The notes beneath the pieces were generated by a model. It was given only the letters and a program-made list of their open reading frames with translations. It was not told the origin of the DNA and did no database searches. Both the position numbers and the translations under genes were made by a program. A stretch of DNA of 11,550 bases from Candidatus Moraniibacteriota bacterium (GTDB taxonomy: Bacteria; Patescibacteriota; Minisyncoccia; Moranbacterales; GCA-2747515): assembly GCA_030592425.1 (NCBI GenBank), contig JAUVJK010000027.1, forward strand, positions 1 through 11,550, read 5' to 3'. Numbering within the stretch: position 1 is the first letter of the stretch; every line of letters starts with the position of its first letter. Shown one piece after another: positions 10,513 through 11,550 of the stretch.

Positions 10513-11550
10513 CTAGCGTACCCAGTGTTTCTCTTTGGTATCTTGATCCTCCTCTGTGCGTTTTTCTTCGATGCGTTCCTTTGCGAGTTTTTTTAGCTGT
10601 CCCAGTTCTTCATCTTTGAGATCATTTGCTCTCTCACTTAAATGCTCTAGGGTATTTCCCTCCGGATGATCAATTACTTCTGCAAGAAGGACATTGAGGA
10701 TTGCGCCGATTTGCGGTCCGGGCTGGAAATTGAGGTCTTTGATCATGATATCGCCATTAAGCTTGAGCATTTTGACACTTACAGGATCCTTGCTGACTTT
10801 TTCTACCATGTATTCAAAATGGCGCAGTTTGTAGGGTTTTGCTTTTTTTGTATCAGAGCCGAGACGGTCACCGATACGTACATCCATGAGATCTTTCATA
10901 TTTTCGAGGCCGACTTTGCGGATGATACGTCGAACAGCAGTTTCACTCACCTCGTCAACACTATAATAGAACATATGGTTCCGTACGAGGAGGGAAGCAT
11001 GGTCGATTACTTTCTTTGGATAACGAAGGCGTGTAAGGATCTTTCGTGTCATATGTTCGCCAACGTACTCATGGTTGTAAAACGTGCACTCACGACCCTT
11101 TCCACGCTTTGCACGAGGTTTTCCGACATCATGGAGGAGTGTCGCGAGTCGTACGGACAGTTTATTGCTCGGGCAGGTTTTGAGAGCGCGAAGATTGTGC
11201 TCCCATACGGTATAGGTATGATGATGATTTTGTTCCACTCCAATACCATCTTCAAGTTCTGGAATGATATGCTTGAGGAGATCTGTATCATGAAGGAGTT
11301 CAATGCCATGCTTTGGATGCTGACTCATAATAATTCGTGAAAATTCATCACGTACACGTTCAATGGAGACATGTGTAAGAAGCTCGGCATTCTTTTTGAT
11401 TGCCTCGAGGGTCTTGTCTTCAATGGTGAAGTCTAACTCTGCGCCAAGGCGAACTGCGCGCATCATGCGCAGGGCATCCTCATTGAAACGTTCATCAGCA
11501 TTGCCAACAGCGCGGAGGACCTTAGCGGCAATATCTTTCTGACCGTCAAA
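10513..11550 (-). CDS. cca: CCA tRNA nucleotidyltransferase with HD domain (5' partial)
   Basis: The gene enters from the right edge; at least 345 residues are visible and the N-terminal catalytic head (with the GG and DxD motifs) lies outside. The visible part begins with the end of the head and neck domain: VGNADERFNEDALRMMRAVR, where EDALR fits the EDxxR nucleotide-selecting motif of bacterial CCA-adding enzymes. An HD domain follows, with HTYTVWEH, LLHDVGKPRAKR, the NHEYVGEHM helix and the LVRNHM segment, typical of the HD-containing branch of the family. The tail is highly charged (about the last 60 residues). The enzyme adds or repairs the 3' CCA of tRNAs, and the tRNA-Leu in this window lacks an encoded CCA. 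A poly(A) polymerase of the same superfamily cannot be fully excluded without the head domain. Confidence 0.88.
   Translation of the reverse strand, partial: FDGQKDIAAKVLRAVGNADERFNEDALRMMRAVRLGAELDFTIEDKTLEAIKKNAELLTHVSIERVRDEFSRIIMSQHPKHGIELLHDTDLLKHIIPELEDGIGVEQNHHHTYTVWEHNLRALKTCPSNKLSVRLATLLHDVGKPRAKRGKGRECTFYNHEYVGEHMTRKILTRLRYPKKVIDHASLLVRNHMFYYSVDEVSETAVRRIIRKVGLENMKDLMDVRIGDRLGSDTKKAKPYKLRHFEYMVEKVSKDPVSVKMLKLNGDIMIKDLNFQPGPQIGAILNVLLAEVIDHPEGNTLEHLSERANDLKDEELGQLKKLAKERIEEKRTEEDQDTKEKHWVR

Noticed and set aside
10666..11340. 224-residue plus-strand reading frame
   Set aside because: It lies wholly antisense to the CCA transferase, which has clear family motifs; no recognisable domain on the plus strand.
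2..11550. Alternative genetic code with TGA read as glycine or tryptophan
   Set aside because: The genes are full length with no in-frame TGA, and Trp and Gly use standard codons, so no reassignment is needed.
2..11550. CRISPR array, transposase, integrase or phage genes
   Set aside because: No regularly spaced direct repeats and no protein with such motifs were seen.

Overview
The window looks like chromosomal sequence from a small-genome bacterium, most likely a member of the Patescibacteria/CPR; the phylum is an inference. Reasons: a 98-residue protein on the minus strand resembles a conserved protein family I associate with CPR genomes. Most housekeeping genes lack a clear Shine-Dalgarno site. 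Tiny palindromic repeats and heptad GTCAAAA repeats sit between genes. All 12 recognisable genes end in TAA or TAG and none in TGA, yet their frames contain no internal TGA, so the standard code applies.

Layout. Positions 2-1435 hold a cell-envelope pair on the plus strand, an OmpA-like peptidoglycan-binding protein (5' end cut by the window) and a von Willebrand A lipoprotein, closed by a terminator. A short type IV pilin-like gene with its own promoter and terminator follows (1509-2040). A 290-bp gap (2041-2331) has no ORF but holds a promoter, palindromes and a terminator that together look like a small RNA gene. Next come an RluA/RluD-type pseudouridine synthase (minus) and, divergently, 5-formyltetrahydrofolate cyclo-ligase (plus).

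Positions 3925-9163 form an oxygen-related block on the plus strand: a regulatory region with three DnaA-box-like sites, two inverted repeats and a promoter, then 2-Cys peroxiredoxin, Fe/Mn superoxide dismutase, and class I ribonucleotide reductase nrdA and nrdB. The first two enzymes remove peroxide and superoxide; the reductase makes deoxynucleotides with an oxygen-generated tyrosyl radical, so the grouping suggests adaptation to oxic conditions. nrdA has a structured leader, and a long hairpin lies between nrdA and nrdB.

Positions 9203-9573 carry, on the minus strand, a promoter, a broken tRNA-Leu(UAG) with a palindrome inserted in its D-loop and no 3' end, more palindromes, and an intact tRNA-Leu(UAG) with no encoded CCA. 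A small lipoprotein gene follows (plus), then the CPR-type hypothetical protein and a CCA tRNA nucleotidyltransferase (both minus, the latter cut by the right edge), which would supply the missing CCA ends.
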